From: Anaerolineales bacterium
GTDB lineage: Bacteria; Chloroflexota; Anaerolineae; Anaerolineales; RBG-16-64-43
DNA: 64,000 nucleotides
Direction of reading: 5' to 3'
Assembly: GCA_016932475.1 (NCBI GenBank)
Contig: JAFGCU010000020.1
Coordinates: 1-64,000, forward strand
The stretch's first letter is position 1. Every line of letters starts with the position of its first letter. The notes beneath the pieces were generated by a model, which saw nothing but the letters and a program-made list of their open reading frames with translations, was not told the DNA's origin and searched no databases. This document shows, one piece after another, positions 18,380-26,689 of the stretch. Both the position numbers and the translations under genes were made by a program.

Positions 18380-19150
18380 ATACACATTCCTGTCGCTGTT
18401 CCCTCCCGGCTTGAAAGCGGACCAAGTGACATAGAGGGATTCATCCCTGCCGGCGGAGAAGGATAAATCATGACGGGCGAAGAAAACCCCTTGTTTACCA
18501 AACCGTGCAGGGCAAGAAGCTGTTTATAATCCCCAATAACAAACTGCAGCTTCCGGATTCCGACTCATCCAGAAATGCTTCCCCGAACCAGAAATCATGG
18601 TTGTATTCGAGCGGAGTATAGATCGTTGTCCACTCCCCGGATGTGAGCTGGTACGCCGATCCCGGGTTTCGCATCCCCATCCAGGTCAGGTACAGGTTGC
18701 CGTCCTGCGCGAGAAGGAATTGCGGGCGGGTTATGTGCGAATCCGATAATACCCGCGGTTCGGACCGGGAAAGGCCATCCCCTTTGGATTCCATGAGCAT
18801 CAACCGGGCGACCTGATCGACGGCTGATTCTGAAGTAAACGCAATAAAAAAGTACCCGCGGAATCCTGCTCCGTCTCCAGCTCAGTAATAGCTAATGATC
18901 CGTCCGTCAGGCGGGTTTCTCCGAAGTAGAGAAAATTTTGATGCTCCTCGAGCGTGAAGTAGGTCGACTTTATCCACGGCGGACCGAGAAAGAACTTCCT
19001 CTCAAGCGAGAGACGGTCCGCATACCCTTTGTACCCGCTGTCCACCCGCCCGCCGGCCTGCTGGCAATTCAACCGCAGGACCGGCGACTCTCTTCTCTCG
19101 AAATAGGTGACACAAGGTTTCCCATGGCTGCCCCGCAAAAAACAGAGGAA
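18380..19150 (-). pseudogene. Degraded secreted BNR/sialidase-like gene split over several frames
   Basis: ORFs 18800..19354, 18495..18803 and a third-frame segment (FFARHDLSFSAGRDESLYVTWSAFKPGGNSDRNVYSGG*) read as one protein interrupted by frameshifts; one shift lies in a 6-T run near 18847. Confidence 0.65.
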
Positions 19151-19608
19151 AATCCAGCTCCTCATTTTCCATCTGTTCTTGTTAACCGTCGGAAAAGCGT
19201 CTCCGGAATTAAAAATCCGTCGAGATGGGAGATTCCCGATCGTATCCGTCTTTCCAGAATATGCGGGGGTCCTTCGGCAGGCATGACAGGAAGCGGTTTT
19301 TTCAATGTTAGCTATGGATTCCCGCTGGGAGCACCCTCGCTCCGCATTTATCATGGCTTATAAACCAGAAATGAGCCAAAAAGCTGCCCGATGGCAGACG
19401 CGGAAATGACGGAGGATAGGCTGGTTCCGTGGGGGCGTGTTGCTCATGTCGACTGATGATAGACGAAAAACATGGTTATCATGGTGGAAATCCCCTTTCC
19501 TCAATCCGCATTGGGTGGAATATCCAACCCGCATGAAACCGCATTCCAGGCTGACCGGTGTTCATGAGAATATCCGCGGATCGGGGAAGAACGGCTCCGT
19601 GAGATGAT

Positions 19609-19688
19609 CGTCATGCCGGCGGGTAACTGGCCGGCATCCACGACTTTCTTTACCCATAAACCCCGGCCTGCGGCGCGCCGGGGTGACG
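19609..19688. repeat. Solo copy of the ~80-bp two-hairpin repeat
   Basis: CGTCATGCCGGCGGGTAACTGGCCGGCATCCACGAC...CCCCGGCCTGCGGCGCGCCGGGGTGACG. Confidence 0.85.
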
Positions 19689-19697
19689 AGGTGCTCC

Positions 19698-20438
19698 CTA
19701 TTGATTCACCATATGCGCCATGTACCCTGCGCCGAAGCCGTTATCGATATTCACCACCGTCACGCCCGGCGCGCAGGAGTTCAACATGGTCAGCAGCGCC
19801 GCCAGGCCGCCGAACGACGCTCCGTAGCCGATGCTGGTCGGCACGGCGATCACCGGCCGGCTGACCAGCCCGCCGACGACGCTGGGAAGCGCGCCGTCCA
19901 TCCCGGCCACGACGACCAGCACGTTCGCCGCGAAAAGCGTCTCGCGCCGGTCGAGCAGGCGGTGGATGCCCGCCACGCCGACATCGAACAACCGCTCGAC
20001 CTTGCTGCCGAGGGTCTCGGCGGTCACGGCGGCCTCGTCCGCGACGGGGATATCGGCCGTCCCGGCGCTCATCACCAGCACCGTCCCTTTGCCGGAGGAT
20101 GCGGGAGAACCGAGCGTCACGATCCGCGCCGATTCGTGATATACCGCCTGCGGGAATTTCTTTTTTATCGCGTCCGCCGCTTCGGCGGTCGCACGGGCGG
20201 CCATCACCCGGCCCTCGTGTTTCGCCAGCCGCTCGAAGATCATCTCGATCTGGCCGATCGTCTTGCCCGGGCAGAAGATCACCTCGGGGTATCCTTTGCG
20301 CATCGCGCGGTGCGTGTCGACCCGCGCGAATCCCATATCCTCATACGGCAGATCCTTCAATTTGGAGAACGCGTCTTCCACGGCGAGTTCCCCGCCGCGG
20401 ACCTGTTCGAGAAGTCGCCGGATGCGTTCGCTATCCAT
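19698..20438 (-). CDS. larB: Nickel pincer cofactor biosynthesis protein LarB
   Basis: GFARVDTHRAMRKGYPEVIFCPGKT, VMSAGTADIPVADEAAVTAE, VVAGMDGALPSVVGGLVSRPVIAVPTSIGYGASFGG...VNIDNGFGAGYMAHM. Confidence 0.95.
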   Translation of the reverse strand: MDSERIRRLLEQVRGGELAVEDAFSKLKDLPYEDMGFARVDTHRAMRKGYPEVIFCPGKTIGQIEMIFERLAKHEGRVMAARATAEAADAIKKKFPQAVYHESARIVTLGSPASSGKGTVLVMSAGTADIPVADEAAVTAETLGSKVERLFDVGVAGIHRLLDRRETLFAANVLVVVAGMDGALPSVVGGLVSRPVIAVPTSIGYGASFGGLAALLTMLNSCAPGVTVVNIDNGFGAGYMAHMVNQ

Positions 20439-21279
20439 GATTCTTTCCTTCCTCAGCCTGATCGATGGCTTCGTTCAGGCTCCCACGCCGGTAGCCCTGC
20501 AGATCGGCGGCGATGTAGGTGTACCCGGCGGCGTGCAATGCGGCAACTACTTCGGCGGCGATTTCCGGCGAGACCAGGCGGGCGATCTCCTCCGGCGCCA
20601 CTTCCACGCGCGCCATCGTCTGATAATCCCGGACCCGGACGGACCTGAACCCAAGCGCCTTAATCGCATGTTCGGCCTCGCGCACCCGCTGGAGCGCATC
20701 GAGGGTGATGCGCGAGCCGTACGGAAAACGCGCCGCGAGGCAGGATTCGGCCGGTTTGTTCCAGTTCGCCAGGCCGGCCCGGCGGGCGAGCTCGCGGATC
20801 TCCGCCTTCGACAGGTCCGCCTCGCGCAACGGACTGCGTGCGCCGGCTTCCTTGACGGCGCGCTCGCCCGGCCGGTAATCGTCCAGGTCGTCGCGGTTGG
20901 ATCCTTCCACGATCCAGGCAATCCCTTCCTTGCGGGCCAACTCGGCCAGGCTGCCCAGCACCCCCCGCTTGCAATAGTAGCACCGGTCCTGCGGATTTTG
21001 GACGAACACTTCATCTTCCAGCTGCCGCGCGGCGAGGAAGATATGCTTCACACCAAGGCCGCGGGGAAGCGCACACAGCTCTTCATCATTCTGTTCGGCG
21101 TAAATCGGCGACTGGGCCGTCGCGGCGGCCACTTTTTCCACGCCGAGGGTCCGGCCCGCGGCCCACAGCAGGAAGCTGCTGTCCACCCCGCCGGAATACG
21201 CGACCAGCACCGATCCCATTTCCTTGAGAATGGCGAAAAGGGCGGCTTGTTTTTTATCGAGCTGTGCCAGGTCGAGCAT
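20431..21279 (-). CDS. larE: ATP-dependent sacrificial sulfur transferase LarE
   Basis: VLVAYSGGVDSSFLLWAA (PP-loop), CYYCKRGVLGSLAELA, PLREADLSKAEIRELARRAGL..WNKPAESCLAARFPYGSRIT. Confidence 0.95.
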   Translation of the reverse strand: MLDLAQLDKKQAALFAILKEMGSVLVAYSGGVDSSFLLWAAGRTLGVEKVAAATAQSPIYAEQNDEELCALPRGLGVKHIFLAARQLEDEVFVQNPQDRCYYCKRGVLGSLAELARKEGIAWIVEGSNRDDLDDYRPGERAVKEAGARSPLREADLSKAEIRELARRAGLANWNKPAESCLAARFPYGSRITLDALQRVREAEHAIKALGFRSVRVRDYQTMARVEVAPEEIARLVSPEIAAEVVAALHAAGYTYIAADLQGYRRGSLNEAIDQAEEGKNHG

Positions 21280-21280
21280 T

Positions 21281-21997
21281 TCACCTTTCCTTCCTCATCC
21301 CCCCTTCCCCATTTTCCTGGTTTTGATCAGGAAAGGGGGAGCGAGGGGGTGAGGATGGCTTCACCGCATCCAGAACGATCGAGGTATACCCAAGCTTTCC
21401 GCCGCGATTCCTTTTATCAAACCGTTTTGAACGGTGGATCATGCCGTCCTCCGGCGCCCACTCGTTATAGTGGAATTTTCCGGCGTCGTCGAAGTATTCC
21501 AGCATCCGGACCTCGAACCCCGCCCGTTCGAATAATAAACGCGCGCTGGCATGGGTGTAAAGCAATTTATGATCGTCCGCGCCCGCGCCGCTCCCGCCCG
21601 GTTTTACCCATGCACGATATTCCGGATCCGGGTGATTCCCATCCGGGACGGCGATCCTCAGGTATCCGCCCGGCTTTAGGTAGCGATGGCAGAGGGCCGC
21701 GCCCTGCTGCGCTTCTTCCGCCGTCAAATGTTCCCACACATGTTCGGCCAGCAACGCGTCGATGGAACCCGGTATAAAAAAACGCGCCCAATCCGCTTCC
21801 TTCAGAATGTTGAGCGCCTCAATTTCGGTCGGGATCCAACCCGGGTCGAACGTCGCCGACGCGCCGATGACGATCCGGCGCGGGGATCGATGCAGGGCAT
21901 TCCGGATCTGCCTGGAATTCCTCCAACCCCGGAACGCCTTTACCATCCGGCGCGCCAAGGCGCCCAACACCGGGATGCCCGCGATCCGCCTCTTCAT
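21281..21997 (-). CDS. Predicted SAM-dependent methyltransferase-like protein
   Basis: LNILKEADWARFFIPGSIDALLAEHVWEHLTAEEAQQGAALCHRYLKPGGYLRIAVPDG; C-terminal tail encoded by an inverted repeat. Confidence 0.8.
   Translation of the reverse strand: MKRRIAGIPVLGALARRMVKAFRGWRNSRQIRNALHRSPRRIVIGASATFDPGWIPTEIEALNILKEADWARFFIPGSIDALLAEHVWEHLTAEEAQQGAALCHRYLKPGGYLRIAVPDGNHPDPEYRAWVKPGGSGAGADDHKLLYTHASARLLFERAGFEVRMLEYFDDAGKFHYNEWAPEDGMIHRSKRFDKRNRGGKLGYTSIVLDAVKPSSPPRSPFPDQNQENGEGGMRKER
21293..21354. repeat. Inverted repeat overlapping the methyltransferase 3' end
   Basis: CCTCATCCCCCCTTCCCCATTTTCCTG-gttttgat-CAGGAAAGGGGGAGCGAGGGGGTGAGG. Confidence 0.8.
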
Positions 21998-22001
21998 GCG
22001 T

Positions 22002-22682
22002 TTATGCCTTGCCGGAGCCCGGGGCGTTCCGGCTCGCGATCAGGATCCAGGAAATATGATGATGGCTCGAGCCCCCCGCCCGGCTTTCGAGGAATTCGTG
22101 CTCATGGAATTTTTGGAATTTCAGAAAATGGAACGCTGATTCCAGCTCCGCCCGGTCGCTCAGATGGACGTAGGTTTTATCCACCCAGGAGTTGCGGTCG
22201 CCCGGGACCGCGGTCCCCTTGCCGGCATGTTCCGGATCCCGGCTGGAGAGTGTGCCGAGGATGAACACGCCGTCCGGCGCGAGGAGTGCATTCACCGTCC
22301 GGGGGAACTGCTTCCGTTCCTGCGGCGGCAGGATCTGGTACAGGTTGGCGGCGTAGACCAGGTCGAACGGCCCGTCCGCGACATCCTGAAAGCGGGCAAC
22401 GCGGAAATCCACCTCCGGGGGGCCGCCTCTCGCGCCGTCGGCCCTGGCCATCTCCACGGCGCTGGCGGCGGGATCGACCGCCGTCATGCGCACCCCCAGG
22501 TGCATCGCCAGGTAAAACGCGTCCCGCCCGTACCCGCAGCCGATGTCGAGCATGCGTTTTCCGGCGGTTGGAATGCCGGCTTCCGAAATGAATTTCGACG
22601 CCGCGAGCGCAATTTCACTCGGGCGTTTGCCCCAGATTTTCCGGTCGCTGCGGTACGCTCCATCCCAATACGAGAGGCTCAT
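22002..22682 (-). CDS. Class I SAM-dependent methyltransferase (tellurite-resistance-like fold)
   Basis: Start MSLSYWDGAYRSDRKIWGKRPSE; RMLDIGCGYGRDAFYLAMHLGVRMTAVDPA motif I/II. N-terminal extension of the listed ORF is spurious. Confidence 0.88.
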   Translation of the reverse strand: MSLSYWDGAYRSDRKIWGKRPSEIALAASKFISEAGIPTAGKRMLDIGCGYGRDAFYLAMHLGVRMTAVDPAASAVEMARADGARGGPPEVDFRVARFQDVADGPFDLVYAANLYQILPPQERKQFPRTVNALLAPDGVFILGTLSSRDPEHAGKGTAVPGDRNSWVDKTYVHLSDRAELESAFHFLKFQKFHEHEFLESRAGGSSHHHISWILIASRNAPGSGKA

Positions 22683-23431
22683 GGTTGCGGTTGATCCTTC
22701 CAATGCACAAGCAAAGCCGCGGCCTCGCCGATGGTTTTCACCTGCGCGTCGGGCGCGATTTTTCCGCGCAACTTCCGGTTGGCGGGCGCATGGATCTCGG
22801 TCGTCAACCAGATCGTCCGCATTCCGGCCTGCTTCCCGCCGAGGATGTCCGCCTCGAGCCGGTCGCCGACCATCACGAGCTGGCCGGCGGGGATGCCCCA
22901 TGCGCCGAGGATCGGCTGAAACGCCCGCCGGTCCGGCTTGCGGATTCCGATCGCGGCGGAAATGACGACCGGATCAAAAAAATATTTCAGCTTGTGGTTA
23001 TCCAGCATCCGCCGGACGTTTTCCTCATCCGAGGCGTTGGAGAGCATCGCCATCCGCAGGCCGGCCGCCCGGATTTTTTCCAGCGCCGCGATCGAATCCG
23101 GGAACAGGATCCAGTGCGCTTCGTACACTTCATACATCGACCGCAGCGCGCGGCGCAGGATCGTGATCGGTTGGGGCGGGACCTTTTCCTCCTCCAGAAC
23201 CGATGTCAGCACGGAGAGGGCGGTGGTTTCCAGATTGTCGATCGCGCGTTTACGATCGTAGGCCGTGAATTTGCCCGCCAGCCGCCTGAGGAAGGACCTT
23301 TCCCGCAGGGTCACCCCCGCGCCGCACAGCGTGTCCAGCATCGCTCGGTGGGCGCGCGCGCGCACCACCGTCACATCGCCGTCGAAGGTGATCAGGGTCG
23401 AGCCGTAATCCAGGATCACACCGCGGATCAT
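22679..23431 (-). CDS. HAD family hydrolase
   Basis: ILDYGSTLI, MLSNAS, GIRKPDRRAFQPIL, MVGDRLEADILGGKQAGMRTIWL. Confidence 0.9.
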   Translation of the reverse strand: MIRGVILDYGSTLITFDGDVTVVRARAHRAMLDTLCGAGVTLRERSFLRRLAGKFTAYDRKRAIDNLETTALSVLTSVLEEEKVPPQPITILRRALRSMYEVYEAHWILFPDSIAALEKIRAAGLRMAMLSNASDEENVRRMLDNHKLKYFFDPVVISAAIGIRKPDRRAFQPILGAWGIPAGQLVMVGDRLEADILGGKQAGMRTIWLTTEIHAPANRKLRGKIAPDAQVKTIGEAAALLVHWKDQPQP

Positions 23432-23438
23432 GCGGACC

Positions 23439-24455
23439 CTAATATCCTTTCTGCGGATCGAAGCGGTTCACAAGCGGCCGGTTCTCAAGGTACCGGCGCA
23501 GGTTCTCGGCGAACACATCCGCCGCGCGCGCGTCGTACCGCGGCGAACTCCCGGCGATGTGCGGGGTGATGAACAGGCACGGCGCCTTCCAAAGCTTGTC
23601 GTCCGGCGGGAGCGGCTCGTGCGCGAACACGTCCAGCGCCGCCCCGGCGATCTTCCCGGATTGCAGCGCCTTCGCGAGCGCGGCCTCGTCGACAATATCC
23701 CCGCGCGAGACGACCACCAGGCAGGCGCCCTCGCGCATCGCTCCGATCATTTTGGCGTCGAACGATTGCCGCGAGGAAACCGTCAGCGGCGAACACACGA
23801 CCACAAAATCGCACTCGGCCAGCATGCGCCTGGTCGTCTGCGGCGGATAGATGCGCGCCGGTATCCGGCCGTCCGGATCTCCGATCCCTTCCGCCGCGTA
23901 TCCGCCGTCTTCGGGCGACATGACGTCGCGCTTGACGGCGAGGACCCGCGCGCCGAACGCCTGGCAGAGTCTCGCCGTTTCGCGCCCCACGCTTCCGTAC
24001 CCAACCACCCCGACGGTGGATCCGCGCAGTTCCCGCGGTGAAAACCGTTCCCATTTCTCGCGCGGCCATTCGCACGCGGCCTGGGCGCGGATCAGTTCCG
24101 GCAGGCGGTGCCCGAGCGCCAGCAGCATCATTACGATGTATTCCGCCATCTGGGGCGCCGCCGCGCCGGAAAGCGACGTGAACTGCACCCCCCGCGCCAG
24201 GATCGGCGCGTCCGCGAAGTGATCCAGCCCGGCCATGTGGAATTGGATCCACTTCAGATTCGGCGCCAGGTCGGGAGGCGGGACGATCCTCAGCGTGTAG
24301 AGCACGTCCGCGCGGGCCAGAAGGTCCGGCGGAACTTCCTCGAGCTTGTTCGCCGGATGGACGTGCACCTCAAGCCGCGGGGAAATCGATTGCAGCCGGG
24401 CGGCGATCTCCGGAGGAAGGGGTTCGGTGATCAGGACGAAAATGGGCTCTTCCAT
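23439..24455 (-). CDS. D-2-hydroxyacid dehydrogenase (NAD-binding)
   Basis: GSTVGVVGYGSVGRETARLCQAFGARVLAVKRD, VSRGDIVDEAALAKALQSGKIAGAALDVFAHEPLPPDDKLW, ITPHIAGSSPRY. Confidence 0.93.
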   Translation of the reverse strand: MEEPIFVLITEPLPPEIAARLQSISPRLEVHVHPANKLEEVPPDLLARADVLYTLRIVPPPDLAPNLKWIQFHMAGLDHFADAPILARGVQFTSLSGAAAPQMAEYIVMMLLALGHRLPELIRAQAACEWPREKWERFSPRELRGSTVGVVGYGSVGRETARLCQAFGARVLAVKRDVMSPEDGGYAAEGIGDPDGRIPARIYPPQTTRRMLAECDFVVVCSPLTVSSRQSFDAKMIGAMREGACLVVVSRGDIVDEAALAKALQSGKIAGAALDVFAHEPLPPDDKLWKAPCLFITPHIAGSSPRYDARAADVFAENLRRYLENRPLVNRFDPQKGY

Positions 24456-24921
24456 TTGCCAAGAAGCCTTTCGCAACCGCGCACCCGCTCATCCCTTTCT
24501 GCCCCCAACTTTTATCGGGAGAAGCTGGCCGCAGGCCGGATGAGGGCGGATATAATTACGGGTTTTTTCGCCAGGTAAATACTTGCAATGTCTTCCGAAC
24601 TACACTGGAAGACCCTCACCGGATTTTCCAGATTTCCAATCGTATCAATTTCTTCTATCTCCTGCAATCATCCAAACGAAAGGGATCGTCTGGGGTTTTT
24701 TTTCGGCACAAAAGACACTATTTTTTATCAAACCCCTGGATAAATTCCACGGAGCGCCCCTGCTTCGGAGGCAGAACTGCTCAACGCGTAAAGACAAGTG
24801 GTTTTACTCAGCGAGCGCAGGAGCTCCGCCTGACAACCTTTTTCAGAGATTTCCATATATGGTCGAGCGGTTTTTTATGGCCAAGAGAAACCCCAACGTG
24901 AAAGCCTCATCCCTCCCGGGA

Positions 24922-26454
24922 TCAGTAAACCATCAGAACAGTAAAGATGCTCGCTGTCAGGAGCAGGATCCCGATCGGAAGCAGCAGTTCCCGGATAAGA
25001 TCCCCCTCCTTCAAGCCGGAGGCGAACGCCACCGACCCCATGCCGACCTTCGCCGGGGAGAGCACCGAACCCACCGCCCCGCCGCCGGTCTGCCCGGCCA
25101 GCAGAATATCCTCGCGCACGCCCAGCGAGCGCGCCATGGACTGCTGGAGCGGCGCGAACATCAGATTGGAGTTGGTGTTGCTCCCCGTCAGGAATGCGCC
25201 GACCGCGCCCAGCCAGGGGGCGACCGCCGGGAAGGCGCCGCCGACCGTGGCCGTCAAGCCTTCCGCCAATTGGTCGGTCATCCCGGAATAGGAAAGAATG
25301 GTCGATACGCCGACCATCAGCAGGATCCCGATCGATACCGGAACCGCCCGCCCCACCGTACCGCGCAGGATCCGCCCGGCCGGATGGACCGGGTACCAAG
25401 CCAGCTTCCGGAAAAGGATGAACACCGCGATCGCCGAATACGACAGTAGAGCGCCGGGGTGTCCGAACGGCGCAATCCGGGCGGCTTCCCCGGCCGGGAC
25501 GGTAAATCCGGGAGCGGTGACGGCTTCCGGAAGCACGGGATTCCACACGACCGATTGCAGTGCCCCGCGCAGCGGGCCGATCCATTGCGCGCAAAGGATC
25601 ACGACGATAAGGACGAGATAAGCCGACAATCCGAGTATGAACTTGCGGTCCGGCCGGTAGGCGAGCGCCGGATCCCTCCCCCGCAGGATGCGCGCCGCGA
25701 CGACGATCACCAACAACCCCGCCAGGCCGCCTCCCAGCGAACCGATCTGCCAGAAGCCGTAGACCGCGAGCCAATACTGGGTGCCCGCCATCGCGATTCC
25801 AACGGCGAACAGAACCGGAAGCAGCCTCCGGAATTCGCCTTTTTCGGATGCCGGCAGGGCGACCAACACGCCGGAAAGCAAGCACAGGATCCCGAGCAAC
25901 AGCGCCGAGGGTCCGGCGAGCATATCCGCGCTTAGCCCGCTGGCCGCCGTCAGTGCCTGGAAGGACGTTCCCAATGATCCGAAGGTTACCGCCCAGGAAT
26001 GCCCGATAAACGGCAGGCTCATCGCCTGCAGCGGGGTGAACCCGGCCGCAAGCAGAAGCGGGGCCGTGATCACCACCGGGACTCCGAAGCCGCCTGCCCC
26101 CTGGAGAAAGGACGCAAACGCCCAAGCCAAAGTCAGCGCGCGAAGGCCTTTCCATGGAACCGCCCGGCTCAACCCATCCCCGACGGCCTGGATGACCCCG
26201 GCCTCCTCGCACACGACGTAGAAAAGGAGCGCGCCCCATACGATCGGGAGGACATCCAGAGCGAGGATCAACGCCTTGGCCTGCGATACGGCGACCATGG
26301 CCGGGCCGGCTCCAAAAGCCAGGATCGCGACCGCCGCCGTCCAAACCCAGGCCGCGACACCGGTGCGGATCAAGCTCAACCGCACCCCGGCGATCAGGAT
26401 CAGGATAACCATCAAGGGCGAAACCGCCAGGAGAAATGCGGCGGGGTTCACCAT
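24922..26454 (-). CDS. L-lactate permease (LctP/LldP family)
   Basis: WGALLFYVVCEEAGVIQAV, FLQGAGGFGVPVVITAPLLLAAGFTPLQAMSLPFIGHSWAVTFGSLGTSFQAL, FLTGSNTNSNLMFAPLQ, LLAGQTGGGAVGSVLSPAKVGMGS. Confidence 0.93.
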   Translation of the reverse strand: MVNPAAFLLAVSPLMVILILIAGVRLSLIRTGVAAWVWTAAVAILAFGAGPAMVAVSQAKALILALDVLPIVWGALLFYVVCEEAGVIQAVGDGLSRAVPWKGLRALTLAWAFASFLQGAGGFGVPVVITAPLLLAAGFTPLQAMSLPFIGHSWAVTFGSLGTSFQALTAASGLSADMLAGPSALLLGILCLLSGVLVALPASEKGEFRRLLPVLFAVGIAMAGTQYWLAVYGFWQIGSLGGGLAGLLVIVVAARILRGRDPALAYRPDRKFILGLSAYLVLIVVILCAQWIGPLRGALQSVVWNPVLPEAVTAPGFTVPAGEAARIAPFGHPGALLSYSAIAVFILFRKLAWYPVHPAGRILRGTVGRAVPVSIGILLMVGVSTILSYSGMTDQLAEGLTATVGGAFPAVAPWLGAVGAFLTGSNTNSNLMFAPLQQSMARSLGVREDILLAGQTGGGAVGSVLSPAKVGMGSVAFASGLKEGDLIRELLLPIGILLLTASIFTVLMVY

Positions 26455-26635
26455 CCCGCCTCGGGATTCTGTGTATCGGTTGTGTGTCCCGTTAAGCGGG
26501 GATTAAAAGGGAGGAAAACGCTGGCGGCGTAGGGCATTCGTAGGTTTTCCGTCGGACGTTAATCATGTAAAGTTTTTCCGGTTGTGTTAACCTAGAGACT
26601 AGAAGGGCAATTCTCTCTTCTTCTCCTCCTTTTCG

Positions 26636-26662
26636 AGAGCCGGGGTCGGCGTCCCCGGCTCT
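26636..26662. terminator. Candidate hairpin terminator between P-type ATPase and lctP
   Basis: AGAGCCGGGG-tcggcgt-CCCCGGCTCT; no strong T tract. Confidence 0.4.
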
Positions 26663-26689
26663 TGTGATTCATGGATAAGACCGTCGCGG

